Below are positions 50,331-59,450 of a DNA stretch of 64,000 nucleotides, piece after piece. The notes under the pieces are model-generated. The model was not told the origin of the DNA and searched no databases. It saw only the letters and a program-made list of their open reading frames with translations. The stretch's first letter is position 1. Each line of letters opens with the position of its first letter. The position numbers were made by a program, and so were the translations under genes. The DNA comes from JAJRXR01 sp041402005 (GTDB lineage Bacteria; Planctomycetota; Phycisphaerae; Phycisphaerales; UBA1924). The stretch spans positions 62,001-126,000 of the forward strand of contig JAWKTB010000004.1 in assembly GCA_041402005.1 (NCBI GenBank), in the 5' to 3' direction.

Positions 50331-52524
50331 TCAGGACCGATGACGGCGGAGCGTGTGTCGCACGACGCCGAGGTCCGTTCGCGCGCGGCGTGTCTCCTCG
50401 GGCGAGAGCGGTCGACGCCCGAACCTGGCCCGGTAGACGATTCGCGCGATCCGTGAGGCCGGCTCGCTGGCCGCGCCCAGGGCGCCCGCGTGCGAGAGCA
50501 GCGGGCGCCAGTCCGGCTTGGCCCGCCCGCTCCGCTCGAGCATGCGGAGCATGTCGTCGCGGAGCGACGCCTCGGGCGTGGGGCGCCTCAAGAACGAAGC
50601 CACGCGGACGGGAATGCGCCCAAGAAGGCGACGGAGGGCCACGCCCGGGCGCCACCCACGTTGGCGCGCGATCGCGAGCAACAGGAACCCGCACCCCATG
50701 CTGAACGCGAACGCGATCATCCCCGCGCCCAGCGCCCGCAGTGCGAGGCCCACGCCCCCCGCGCGGACGCGCTCGCCCAGCGACTCTGAGAATCGCCCCA
50801 GCGAGCTGTCGATCGAGGCGTCCACCAGCTCGGAGCGAGCGTGCCGGTTGTACCCGACGACCGAGTTGATCCAGGCGTACTCGACCGTGTCCAACAGGCG
50901 GCGCATCCGGGCCAAGAGCGAGTTCGAGGGCTCATGGATCTGCTGGAAGTCGGCGACGGGGGTCGCGTCGAAGGTCATCCACCGATCGTCCTCACCCGGG
51001 ACCTTGGGCACGACCTGCACCTCGACCCAGGCGTGTGCGTCGCTCTCGCGCACGATGTAGTGCGACGTCGGCTCGTTCCACTCGTTGGCGACGTACCCCG
51101 TCACGACCCTCGCGTAGATGCCGACCGAGCGACACAGCGCGGCCAGCGCCGAGGCGAAGTACTCGCAGTGCCCCCCCCGCTCGTTGTCGAAGAGGAACCA
51201 TTCGATCGGTTCCACGCCGACGGGCGCCTTCTGGATGTCGAGCGTGTAGGGGTAGTGGGACTGGAGATACCACTCGAACTTGCCCGCTGCCGCCTGGTCG
51301 TCCGAGGGGGGGCGGGTCGCGGGGTCGGGGTCGATGTCTGCGCCCTTCAGAATCTCGGCGGCCAACTCGTGGATCCGCTTGGAGGGAAATGTCGCGTAGG
51401 GCGCCGGGCGTTCCGTCGGGATCGGGATCGAGGTGTCCGCGGTGTCGTTGCACCAGACCGTGTAGCCGAACTTGCCTCGTGACCCCTCGCGGATGAGCGT
51501 GCCATCGCTCTGCATCATCCCGAGGCTCGCCGGCTCGAGCAGTTCGGCCGTGATCGGGCGCCAGATCGAGAACAGGTGCGTCCGGCGCTGCCCGGCGTTG
51601 CGGACCGTCACTCGCAACTCCTTCGTGTATCCCGTCACGCTCCGGCGTCCGTCCAGGAGCGTGTCCGCCTGCACCGGGCCCAGCGTCGGCGTCCCCTTGT
51701 CCGCGCCCCGACTCCACACCCTGTCCTTGTAGTCCTCGAGGACGGCGCCTCGGAGGTAGAACGGCTGGGCGCCCGAGCCCTCCACCTCGCCGTTCGCCTT
51801 GTAGACCTCCAGATCCAGCACCGGCGTCGACGACTGCGAGATCAGCCCGCCGTTGCCCAGCTCCACCTCGTCGTTGAAGCCCGTGACGGCGCCCACCGAG
51901 GCGTTCGACCACGCCCCGAACGCCTGCATCCCGACCCCCCGGGGCATCACCACGAACACACCGATGCTGATCAGCAACGACGCGAGCGAGCTCGTCCAGA
52001 CCAACCGGCGCAGATCCAGACGCGTCTGGATCGAGGGGCGACGGACCGAGACGCCCTCGCCCGCGGTCTCTCGCACGTGCTCGATCTGGAGCGTGATGAC
52101 GGCGGCGGCGATCACGGGGATGAACACCAACAGCACCAGCCCCAGCTCGAACCGGTTGCTCGTCAGGATGGCGCCGATGACGAGAAAGACGATCAGGAGG
52201 AGGGCCTGGGCGGTGTCCCGCGTCGAGCGCCGGTCCACCATCTTGACGACGATGAGGGCGAGCACGAACCTCGAACACGCCGACGCGGAAACCTCCGAGA
52301 CGAGGCGGAGGAGCCGCATAGCCGACGGCGGCGAGCGTGAGCGGGATCGTGACGCCATACCCCAGGGGGCGTCCGCCGCGCAAGGACCGTTAGATCTCCA
52401 CGCGCCGTGAGGATGCCGGACGGCGCCCAGGATGAAGATCTGCTTGCCTGTGTCCGCGAGGGAGTACCCGAGTGCCGCGAGCGCGAGCGCTGACCAGCAG
52501 GAGCGTGTCGAGGCGACGGCTCAT
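50331..52524 (-). CDS. Transglutaminase-like membrane protein (TgpA type), 5' end frame-disrupted
   Basis: The readable part (52,358-50,331, 675 residues) has four or more membrane helices (ALLLIVFLVIGAILTS, LGLVLLVFIPVIAAAVITL), then a periplasmic transglutaminase domain with Cys in RGGHCEYFASALAALCRSVG, His in SDAHAWVEVQV and Asp in WMTFDATP, and a late helix (GAGMIAFAFSMGCGFLLLA). The true start is probably ATG 52524 (MSRRLDTLLLVS), which overlaps the DUF58 stop (ATGA). From there the protein continues in a second frame (ALALAALGYSLADTGKQIFI), a third (RPLGYGVTIPLTLAAVGYA) and back, implying small indels near 52,488, 52,410 and 52,315. Family members act with DUF58 proteins in cell-envelope modules of unclear function. 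Confidence 0.82.
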
Positions 52525-53796
52525 GCGGCCCCTCTCACCGGCGTGTTGGGACGCGTGCTGCGGGATGCGTGGCTCCCGCCGCGTGCGCGCCGTCGACGCT
52601 TGTTTGTGTCGGGGTCGCCCAGCAGAATGTCGGGCAGCGCGGCGCCGCCCGCAAGCCACGCCGAAGGAGCCCCAGCCGACAGCACGAGGGCATTGTGCCG
52701 ATCCGGGTCCGCGCCGGCGTGGCCCGCGGTGACCAGGATCCGTCCGCTCATACCCCTGCGGAACTGCGTGCTGCCGGTGGGCGTTCGCGTTTGGCTGAGG
52801 TCGAGCATGCCGAGCTCGCGGAGACAGCGGGCGGCGTGGAACGCGCCGCCGCCGAGTGGTGTCGAGAGGTCCGCCCAATCCGCCTCGACAGCAACGAGGA
52901 AGCCGCGGGCACAGGCGACGGCCGCCATGCTCGCCGCGAGCGCTACAGCGATCTCCGCATCCCGCTCTTCGGCTTCGCGCACGTCCCGTGCGAGCGTGAT
53001 GATCACCCGCGGCGGGGTGGGTGTCGCCGATTGACGCACGATCAGGTCCTTTCGAGTGCCGCCGATCGCTTCCACGAGATCAGGCGGGGGCTGTCTCCGG
53101 GCACGAAGCGCGGAGCCCAAAGAACTCGTCGCTCAAGCCGAGACGCCCGGAGTGGGGTGTGCCACGATCCCCCGAGCTCGAGACCGTCTCGATGAGCATC
53201 TCGCTCAGCTCGATCCGCGGCGGGGTGACCACGACGCTCGCCGGCTGCGAGAAGATGACGCACTTGCGGAACAGGCCGAAGGGGAAGGTCGTCGAGACCT
53301 CGAAACGGTCGAGCGCGACGCCGCCCCGCTTCGTCGCGGTGACCCTCGCTCGGGCCCGTGTCCGCCCGCCGGGCGCCAGGTGCTCGACGTGCGCCCAGCC
53401 GACCTCGATCCGCCCGCGGCTGGGGTTCTCCTCGTCACCGAGCTCGCGGATCAGCAAGGCGAAGGCGGGCGCCCGTCGCCCCCGGTGGCGGAGCTCGTAC
53501 GCAATCGCGCCACTGCCCCCCGCCTCGAAGGACGCGGGCGCCACCCGCCTGACGCGCAGCCCCATCATCGCCGACCCGCTGACCAGGCCCGAGACCACGA
53601 TCGCGCCGACCGCCATCCCGAAGAGCCAGAAGAGGAGGTTGTTCTGCGAGTTGACGGCGCCGATCGCGATGAACAACGTCACCGCGACGTACAGCAGCCC
53701 ACCTGGCCTGATCTCGTAGCGCCTGGCCGCCGGCTCGCCCCAACCGCCGCCCTTGCGGCGTGCTCGGCGTCCGGGGTGGTCGGCTCTGGGCGTCAT
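52521..53796 (-). CDS. DUF58 family protein, interrupted by two single-base indels
   Basis: Two N-terminal membrane helices (GGLLYVAVTLFIAIGAVNSQ, LLFWLFGMAVGAIVVSGLVS) are followed by a beta domain (VRRVAPASFEAGGSGAIAYE) and the DUF58 landmarks STTFPFGLFRKC and LSDEFFGLR. Translation then stops at 53,080. In the next frame FVPGDSPRLISWKRSA continues the family motif, and in a third frame GTRKDLIVRQSATPTPPRVI to the end at 52,521. One missing base near 53,108 and one near 53,058 restore a single protein of about 425 residues. The C-terminal part has a VWA-like tone (VIITLARDVREAEERDAEIA). Its stop overlaps the transglutaminase start, and the lipoprotein gene ends 7 bases upstream. Confidence 0.85.
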
Positions 53797-53803
53797 CGGC
53801 TCG

Positions 53804-54223
53804 CTACGGCGTCCTCGGAGGACGCATGAGGATCAATACTCGCTCGCCCGAGCCCGGACGGGCGACAGTGGACCGTACGTCGTATTCGCCCTCCTTGGTC
53901 GCCCGGATCGTCATCCTGGGCGGAACCTGGCCCCGGATGGGCACGGAGAAGGCGCCGTTCTCGTCCGTCGTGGTGGTGGCGAGCACCGTCTGCCCCCCCC
54001 GACCCGAGACCGCGGTGGTCACCTCGACCTTGACCCCCCCCACCCCGCCCTCGGCGAGGCGCGGGTCGGTGTGGGTCACCAGGATGGCCTTTCCGATCTC
54101 GCCCCGGACCGCCGTCCCCTGGACCCGGGCGGCCGTGCATCCACCGAGGACGAGCAGGAGGCCAGCCGCCGCCCCGCGCGTCCATCTCCCGGTCCGTGCC
54201 CGTGTTCTCGCGTCAGCGTCCAT
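53804..54223 (-). CDS. Small lipoprotein with a carboxypeptidase-regulatory-like domain
   Basis: 139 residues. A basic n-region (RTRARTGRWTR), a hydrophobic core and lipobox LVLGGC (Cys about 29). The mature part is an Ig/transthyretin-like beta-sandwich: GGVKVEVTTAVSGRGGQTVL, TTTDENGAFSVPIRGQVPP and MTIRATKEGEYDVRSTV, the 'T-D-E-N-G-x-F' element being typical of CarboxypepD_reg domains. The start at ATG 54223 is fixed by a perfect AGGAGG ribosome site (54,230-54,235). It lies between scpB (25 bases upstream) and the DUF58 gene (7 bases downstream). Function unknown. Confidence 0.78.
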   Translation of the reverse strand: MDADARTRARTGRWTRGAAAGLLLVLGGCTAARVQGTAVRGEIGKAILVTHTDPRLAEGGVGGVKVEVTTAVSGRGGQTVLATTTTDENGAFSVPIRGQVPPRMTIRATKEGEYDVRSTVARPGSGERVLILMRPPRTP

Positions 54224-54248
54224 GCCGAGCCTCCTGCTTTACTTTGCG

Positions 54249-54836
54249 TCAGTCCTCGAGCCCGAGCTCCCCCGGCTTGGGCAGGCTTTTGAGCGACGCC
54301 AGCCCGAAGACGTCAAGGAACTTGCTCGTCGTGCCGTAGAGCATCGGGCGCCCGAGTTCCTCGGCCCGCCCCTTGATCGTGACCAGGTTGCGGTCGAGCA
54401 GGGTACGGAGGATCTCGCCGCACCCGACGCCCCGGATCCCCTCGAGGTCCGCCCGCGTGATCGGCTGGCGATACGCGATGATCGCCAGGGTCTCGAGCGC
54501 CGCACGGCTCAGGCGCGTCGAGGCGCGGAGCCTCTGGAAGCCGGCGACCGCCTCGGCGTGCTCGGGCAGCGTCATCACCCGGTACCCGCCCCCCACCTCC
54601 TCGACGCGGAAGGCGTGCTTGCCCTTCGCGTACGAGGCGTTGAGCGTCGCGATCATCTCGCGGACCTGCTCGCCCGTGACCTCCGCGCCCAAGAGGGTCG
54701 TGAGGGCCTCCGCAAGCTTGGCCAGGGGGGCCGGGCGATCGGCGCAGACCACCATCGCCTCCAGCTCTCGCAGTGGGTCTGTCTTGCGGGGCTTGTCCAT
54801 GCCCTTTGGCGTCTCGTGCTCCATCACGCTCGTCAT
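54249..54836 (-). CDS. scpB: Segregation and condensation protein B
   Basis: About 195 residues, normal for ScpB. Two winged-helix domains: LRELEAMVVCADRPAPLAKL with a following AEVTGEQVREMIATLNASY, and RLSRAALETLAIIAYRQPIT, RADLEGIRGVGCGEILRTLL and GRAEELGRPMLYGTTSKFLD, the last two being the strongest ScpB signatures. It forms the condensin-like complex with SMC and ScpA. No scpA is adjacent, which is unusual but not rare. ATG 54836 is chosen; ATG 54824 or 54800 would also fit. It probably starts the operon that runs through the transglutaminase gene. Confidence 0.94.
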   Translation of the reverse strand: MTSVMEHETPKGMDKPRKTDPLRELEAMVVCADRPAPLAKLAEALTTLLGAEVTGEQVREMIATLNASYAKGKHAFRVEEVGGGYRVMTLPEHAEAVAGFQRLRASTRLSRAALETLAIIAYRQPITRADLEGIRGVGCGEILRTLLDRNLVTIKGRAEELGRPMLYGTTSKFLDVFGLASLKSLPKPGELGLED

Positions 54837-54919
54837 GGGCGGATGGTACCGTCGCGGGGCGGGGTGCGCCGGGCGCCCGGCGCGACCGCCTTGGCGCCCG
54901 TGATTCGTATCATGGGGCG

Positions 54920-55813
54920 ATGCCCACCCCCGAGGCCCTCCTCCCCTCCCAGCAGCATCGCTACCCCGGACTGGCGCCACTCGAGGAACTCCGCCTGCAC
55001 ATGCGGCGGGAGGCCGTCTTTCTCCTTCTCGCCGGCCTCTTCCTGGGCACGCTGGCCATGCTCAACATCCTCGGGATCACCCGTTTCATCAAGCTCTGGG
55101 AGATCGACTTCGACGGCAACCCGGCGACGCCCCCGGTCGCCTTCGCGGTCGCCGTCGGCGTGCTCCCCTACCCCATCACGTTCCTCTGCACCGACTTCAT
55201 CTCGGAGCTGTACGGACGCCAGCGGGCGAACCTGGTCGTCTGGGTCGGGCTGCTGCTCAACATCTGGGTTGTGCTGATCCTGTGGCTGGGCGGGGCGCTC
55301 CCGGGATTCTCGGGGATCGATCCGGGTACCGGGATGCCACCGCCGCCGGCGTGGGACGCGGCCGCGGGCGTGTACCGCGAGACCGGGTGGACGTTCTTCC
55401 AGGTGCGCGCCCTCGCGTTCGGGGCGGTCACCGCCTCGATGGTCGCGTACCTGGCCGCCCAGTTCACCGACGTGCAGTTGTTCCACTTCTGGAAGTGGCT
55501 CACCGGCGGGCGTCACCTGTGGCTGCGCAACAACGGCTCGACGATGGTCTCGCAGATCGTGGACACGGTCGCCGTCATCCTCATCACGCACTTCTACGCG
55601 CACGCGCTGCCGATCGATCACGACCGGGCGCTGTGGCCCCAGTTGCTGGCGTTCATCGCGACGGGGTACGCCTTCAAGTTCGTCGCTGCGCTCCTGGACA
55701 CGATCCCGTTCTACCTGGGGGCCCGGACGCTCTCGAGGTATCTGCGTCTGCCACCCCCCGGCCCCCTCGAGGCCCCCCCGCCCGGGGCGGTCGTGGAGGC
55801 GGGGGTCGGGTAG
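54920..55813 (+). CDS. Queuosine-precursor transporter (YhhQ/QueT family)
   Basis: About 297 residues with six or seven membrane helices (EAVFLLLAGLFLGTLAMLNI; LVVWVGLLLNIWVVLILWLG; IVDTVAVILITHFYAHALPI). Family landmarks of the Vut_1/DUF165 group are VLPYPITFLCTDFISELYGR, the AYLAAQFTDVQLFHFWKWLT segment, WLRNNGSTMVSQIVDT and IATGYAFKFVAALLDTIPFY. It probably imports queuine or preQ1. ATG 54920 is the family start. A TATCAT hexamer ends 6 bases before it, so the transcript may be nearly leaderless; no preQ1 riboswitch is recognisable in the 83-base gap. A QueD-like gene lies elsewhere in the window (34,431). Confidence 0.93.
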   Translation: MPTPEALLPSQQHRYPGLAPLEELRLHMRREAVFLLLAGLFLGTLAMLNILGITRFIKLWEIDFDGNPATPPVAFAVAVGVLPYPITFLCTDFISELYGRQRANLVVWVGLLLNIWVVLILWLGGALPGFSGIDPGTGMPPPPAWDAAAGVYRETGWTFFQVRALAFGAVTASMVAYLAAQFTDVQLFHFWKWLTGGRHLWLRNNGSTMVSQIVDTVAVILITHFYAHALPIDHDRALWPQLLAFIATGYAFKFVAALLDTIPFYLGARTLSRYLRLPPPGPLEAPPPGAVVEAGVG

Positions 55814-55944
55814 CCATATCGGACCCACGGATCCGGGTTGCGTGCGTGGAAACCCGGAGGCGATCCGGGCGCCGCCATGAAGTCCGTTCCCCCGTAGACC
55901 GATTATCCCGGTGGCGGGCGGTGGATCGCCCGGGGATACACACG

Positions 55945-56379
55945 ATGAGCGTGATCCAACCGGAAGGCGACCCCTCGTCCGCGGGCGGCCCGCTCGTGCT
56001 GCTGGCGGATGACGAGCCGCACATCACGTTGGTGGTGTCGCGCAAGCTCCGCTCGGCCGGGCTCGATGTCGTGACCGCGGAGGACGGCGAGGAGGCGTTG
56101 GACCTCGCCCTCGAGCGTCCCCCCACCCTGGTCATCACCGACCTCCAGATGCCGTACATGACCGGGATCGACCTCGCCCGCGCACTCAAGAGCGAGGCGT
56201 CGACGTCGGAGATCCCGGTGATCATGTTGACCGCCCGCGGGTACGTGCTCAACCCGGCGCAGCTGGCGAGCACGAACATCCGCTTCGTCATGAGCAAGCC
56301 CTTCAGCGCCCGCGAGATCCTGGAGAAGGTCTTCGAGCTCCTCCCGGACGCGCCGGGCGGCCTCAGGAAGACCGCGTGA
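55945..56379 (+). CDS. Response regulator, receiver domain only (CheY-like)
   Basis: 144 residues, a single receiver domain with short tails. VLLADDEPH gives the acidic pocket, LVITDLQMPYMTGIDLA the phosphoacceptor Asp (about 67), MLTARG the switch Thr and RFVMSKPFSAREIL the conserved Lys-Pro. No output domain follows. Its stop overlaps the GTG of the HD-GYP gene (GTGA), so the pair is likely a signalling module in which the receiver controls the phosphodiesterase. No histidine kinase is adjacent. A 131-base gap precedes it, without a convincing promoter. Confidence 0.94.
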   Translation: MSVIQPEGDPSSAGGPLVLLADDEPHITLVVSRKLRSAGLDVVTAEDGEEALDLALERPPTLVITDLQMPYMTGIDLARALKSEASTSEIPVIMLTARGYVLNPAQLASTNIRFVMSKPFSAREILEKVFELLPDAPGGLRKTA

Positions 56380-58007
56380 TCCCCCGCGCCATCACCGCCG
56401 CCCCCGTCTGTGCGGTCGACCCTCTGATCGAGCGGTGCCGAGCGATCGGCGTCCCGACCTGGCGGTTCGACGCGGGCGGGACCGTGGTGCAGGAGCCGGA
56501 CGCCGCGGGAGTTCTGGGCGTCTGGCTCCGCTCGGCTGACATGGTCCAGCGCATCCGCGCCCGCGTCATGAGCTGGACCAGCCAGGACGAGCCCGACGTC
56601 GAGGAACTGCTCCCGGGCTGCTGGCTGCTCCCCGTCCCGGAGTTCCGTCGGCGACGAAGGATCGGCTTCACGGTCGGCGTGGCCTTCGGCCCGGAGGTCG
56701 TCGAACAGGCGAACTTCCGAGAGATGTGCCTGGCCGCCGCGGTCGATCCCGCGGTCACCCGGCGCTCGCTGCTGGCGATCGCGCGGTTCACGCGTGGAGA
56801 GGCCGAGCGGTTGCTGATGATGCTCCGCTGGTCGAGTCAGGACCTGCAGGCGTTCGCCAAGGGCGAGACCGCCGTCGAATCCCTCACGACGCAGCTCTCG
56901 GACGCCTACGAGACGCTCATCACGCTCTACTCCATCGGCCAGCAGATGAACACGCTCAGCGAGCCCGCCGGCTTCATCGAGCACCTGCTCCGCAAGACGC
57001 GCGAGACGCTCGAGTTCGGGTGGGCGGGCGTGACGCTGACCTCGCCGGGCGAGCTGAGAGGTTCAGGGTCGGCGAACCCCATCTTCGTCTCAGGCAACAC
57101 GGGGTGCGACGAAGCCTCCCTCCGAGATGCGTTCGCGACGCTCGGTGAACGCCTCGAGCTCGGGCAGACCGACATGGCCTCGCCCGAGGACGGTCTGCCC
57201 GAATCCCTCGGCGCCCAGATCATCTCGCACGCGCTGCGTCGCGAGAACAAGGCGATCGGACTCATCGCCGCCGGGAGCAAGGGCGGCATCGACCCCCAGA
57301 TCAGCAGCTACGAGACGCTGCTGCTCGAGGCCGCCGCCGGCTTCCTCTCCTCCTTCCTCGACAACGTCGAGCTCTACGCGGCCCAGCATCGGACGTTCCT
57401 GGGCACGATCAAGGCGATGACCGCGGCGATCGACGCCAAGGACCGGTACACCCGGGGCCATTCGGACCGCGTCGCCCGCCTGAGCGCCGAGTTGGCGCGC
57501 GAGGCCGGACTCGACGCCGCCCAGGTCGAGCGTGTCCACCTCTCCGGGCTGGTCCACGACGTGGGCAAGATCGGCGTGCCCGAGCGCGTGCTGTGCAAGA
57601 ACGGGCGCCTGACCCCCGAGGAGTTCGACCTGATCAAGCTCCACCCGGAGATCGGCTACAAGATCCTCTCGCAGATCCCCGCCCTCGACGACCTGCTCCC
57701 TGGCGTGCTGCATCACCACGAGCGCTGGGAGGGCGGCGGCTACCCCTACGGAATCGCGGGCGAGGACATCCCGCGCATGGCGCGGATCATCTGCGTCGCC
57801 GACACGTTTGACGCGATGAGCTCGACCCGCTCGTACCGCCCCGCGATGCCTCGCCAGCGCGTGCTCGATGAGATCCGCAACTGCGCCGGCACGCAGTTCG
57901 ACCCCGAGCTGGCCGAGTGCTTCCTCCGCCTGGACCTGTCGTTCTACGACGCGATGGTCGCGGAGCACGCCCGCGATGAGGGCGACGCCTTCTCGCTGGC
58001 GGCCTGA
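56376..58007 (+). CDS. HD-GYP cyclic di-GMP phosphodiesterase with GAF-like sensor
   Basis: 543 residues. An N-terminal region of unknown type (1-160) is followed by a GAF-like domain (about 170-335: ETLITLYSIGQQMNTLSEPA ... NKAIGLIAAGSKGG). The HD-GYP domain (about 345-535) has TAAIDAKDRYTRGHSDRV, LSGLVHDVGKIGVPE (HD at about 394-395), LHPEIGYKIL and HHHERWEGGGYPYGI with the GYP triplet at about 455-457, so the metal and GYP residues are intact. It should hydrolyse cyclic di-GMP. GTG start overlaps the receiver gene. It converges with the second pilus operon, 10 bases apart. Confidence 0.95.
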   Translation: MIPRAITAAPVCAVDPLIERCRAIGVPTWRFDAGGTVVQEPDAAGVLGVWLRSADMVQRIRARVMSWTSQDEPDVEELLPGCWLLPVPEFRRRRRIGFTVGVAFGPEVVEQANFREMCLAAAVDPAVTRRSLLAIARFTRGEAERLLMMLRWSSQDLQAFAKGETAVESLTTQLSDAYETLITLYSIGQQMNTLSEPAGFIEHLLRKTRETLEFGWAGVTLTSPGELRGSGSANPIFVSGNTGCDEASLRDAFATLGERLELGQTDMASPEDGLPESLGAQIISHALRRENKAIGLIAAGSKGGIDPQISSYETLLLEAAAGFLSSFLDNVELYAAQHRTFLGTIKAMTAAIDAKDRYTRGHSDRVARLSAELAREAGLDAAQVERVHLSGLVHDVGKIGVPERVLCKNGRLTPEEFDLIKLHPEIGYKILSQIPALDDLLPGVLHHHERWEGGGYPYGIAGEDIPRMARIICVADTFDAMSSTRSYRPAMPRQRVLDEIRNCAGTQFDPELAECFLRLDLSFYDAMVAEHARDEGDAFSLAA

Positions 58008-58017
58008 GTTCCCGCCC

Positions 58018-58926
58018 CTACTCGAGCGTCCGCTGGCGGAACGTGCCGGCCTTGGGACGGACGCTCGCGTCGCCCGTGCTCTCGATGCTCAGCGAGACGC
58101 TGTCGAAGTACAGCGTCGCGGTGCTGTTCCAGTTGAAGATCAGGAGCGACGCCTTCGTCGGCGGGCTGCCGGTCCAGGAGATCGTCCCCGCGCCCGAGAG
58201 CTTGGCGAAGCCGCCCGCCAGGGTCCCCGAGACGAGCTCGAGCTGCTGGAACGACCCGCCCGCGTCGTGGTAGATCGACGCCGTCCAGCGGTCCGAAACG
58301 TCGCCGGCGAGCGCGACCCAGGCCTCGAACTTGAAGGTCGCGCCCTGAACCATCCCGGAGAGGACGTCAGCCGACGGCCCGGCCAGGGGTGACGGACGCC
58401 CCGAGACCATGCCGCCGCCCGGGCCGATGTGGTAGACGGCTTTGGTGAACGAGAGCGACCCGCCCGTCGCGGACCACCCGCTCACCCCGGTGTCGAACTC
58501 GCCGTTGGCGACCGGTTGGATCGCGCTGTAGCCGCTGGTCGCCTCGGCGTCGATCGCGTAGACGCGGACCGCCCGCTCGCGAGCCGCGATCGCGTTGATC
58601 GTCATATCGACCGCCTCGCCCGCGTCCGCCGCGGCCTGGTCGTACTCGAGCATGAACGACCACTGGGCCCCGCCCAGCCCCTCGGACGATGCCCAGACCC
58701 CGCTGGGGTACTTCGTGGGCCAGTTCGGCGTCGCCGCGACACGGCTCATCGCGACGCCGAGCGCCGACTGCGCCTCGAACCGTGCCGCGACGCTGTCCAG
58801 GCGGACCTCGGACGTCTGCCGCTGCACGTCGGCGAGCAGGAGGCCCGAGATCCCGATCACCGTCACGAACGTGGTGACGCCGAGCACCGCGATGTAGATC
58901 CCGCCCCGGCGAGTTTCCATGCGCAT
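58018..58926 (-). CDS. Pilus-associated protein (PilX-like N terminus) with a carbohydrate-binding-like domain
   Basis: 302 residues. The N terminus METRRGGIYIAVLGVTTFVT has a basic start, a hydrophobic helix of PilX/GspK type and no Glu5. Helical region DVQRQTSEVRLDSVAARFEA follows. From about residue 150 a jelly-roll-like domain begins with VANGEFDTGVSGWSATGGSL and continues FKFEAWVALAGDVSDRWTAS and SLLIFNWNSTATLYFDSVSL, the pattern of CBM4/9-type carbohydrate-binding domains. It may be a tip protein that binds a glycan. Last gene of the second pilus operon; ATG 58926 overlaps the preceding stop (TGATG). Confidence 0.7.
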   Translation of the reverse strand: MRMETRRGGIYIAVLGVTTFVTVIGISGLLLADVQRQTSEVRLDSVAARFEAQSALGVAMSRVAATPNWPTKYPSGVWASSEGLGGAQWSFMLEYDQAAADAGEAVDMTINAIAARERAVRVYAIDAEATSGYSAIQPVANGEFDTGVSGWSATGGSLSFTKAVYHIGPGGGMVSGRPSPLAGPSADVLSGMVQGATFKFEAWVALAGDVSDRWTASIYHDAGGSFQQLELVSGTLAGGFAKLSGAGTISWTGSPPTKASLLIFNWNSTATLYFDSVSLSIESTGDASVRPKAGTFRQRTLE

Positions 58927-59450
58927 CACTCGCTCTCCTCCGCCCGCGGGTCGGGCCACAGGGGCGAGGCGTACGCCTCGAGCTCGTACACCACCCGGGC
59001 CTTGCGCTTGACCGTCACCCGCACGAGCTTGAGGCAAGCCCCGTCCGGGGACGTGCCCGAGAAATCGGACGGGCGCACGCACTCGACCGTGACCGAGCGC
59101 GTCAGGCCCGTCGCCCAGGCGATGGGCGAGCCGTCCCGCTCCTCGGGAGGCGTCGAGGCCCACCCGTCGTAGTCGTCCACGTCATCGAAGAGCTTGCGAG
59201 AGCCGTCGCCGACCTCGGCGAGGCGCTTGCCGAAGCTGGTCTCCCCGTCGCTCGCGTCGGCGTACCGTTGCGAGAGGATCTCGCTCATCATGGACTCGCA
59301 GAGCACCGCGCCGGTGGAACGCTCGTTGAGCTGGGCGCTGGCCGCCTTCGCCCCGGCGAGCGTGTTCATCGACGCGACCAGGACGACCCCGACCAGCATG
59401 ATCGAGAGCACGACCTCCATCATCGAGAATCCGCGCCGCGCGCCAGTCAT
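58926..59450 (-). CDS. Minor pilin-like protein (PilV/GspI type)
   Basis: 174 residues. Leader MTGARRG then FSMMEVVLSIMLVGVVLVAS, with Gly-1 and Glu5. After the helix, AQLNERSTGAVLCESMMSEI is typical of PilV/GspI minor pilins, and the C-terminal half is strand-rich (KLVRVTVKRKARVVYELEAY). ATG overlaps the stop of the upstream gene (ATGA at 59,447-59,450). It probably helps start or cap the pilus. Confidence 0.85.
   Translation of the reverse strand: MTGARRGFSMMEVVLSIMLVGVVLVASMNTLAGAKAASAQLNERSTGAVLCESMMSEILSQRYADASDGETSFGKRLAEVGDGSRKLFDDVDDYDGWASTPPEERDGSPIAWATGLTRSVTVECVRPSDFSGTSPDGACLKLVRVTVKRKARVVYELEAYASPLWPDPRAEESE

Noticed and set aside
54837..54919. preQ1 riboswitch before the queuosine transporter
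   Set aside because: The 83-base gap lacks the A-rich 3' tail and the stem-loop pattern of preQ1-I or preQ1-II classes.
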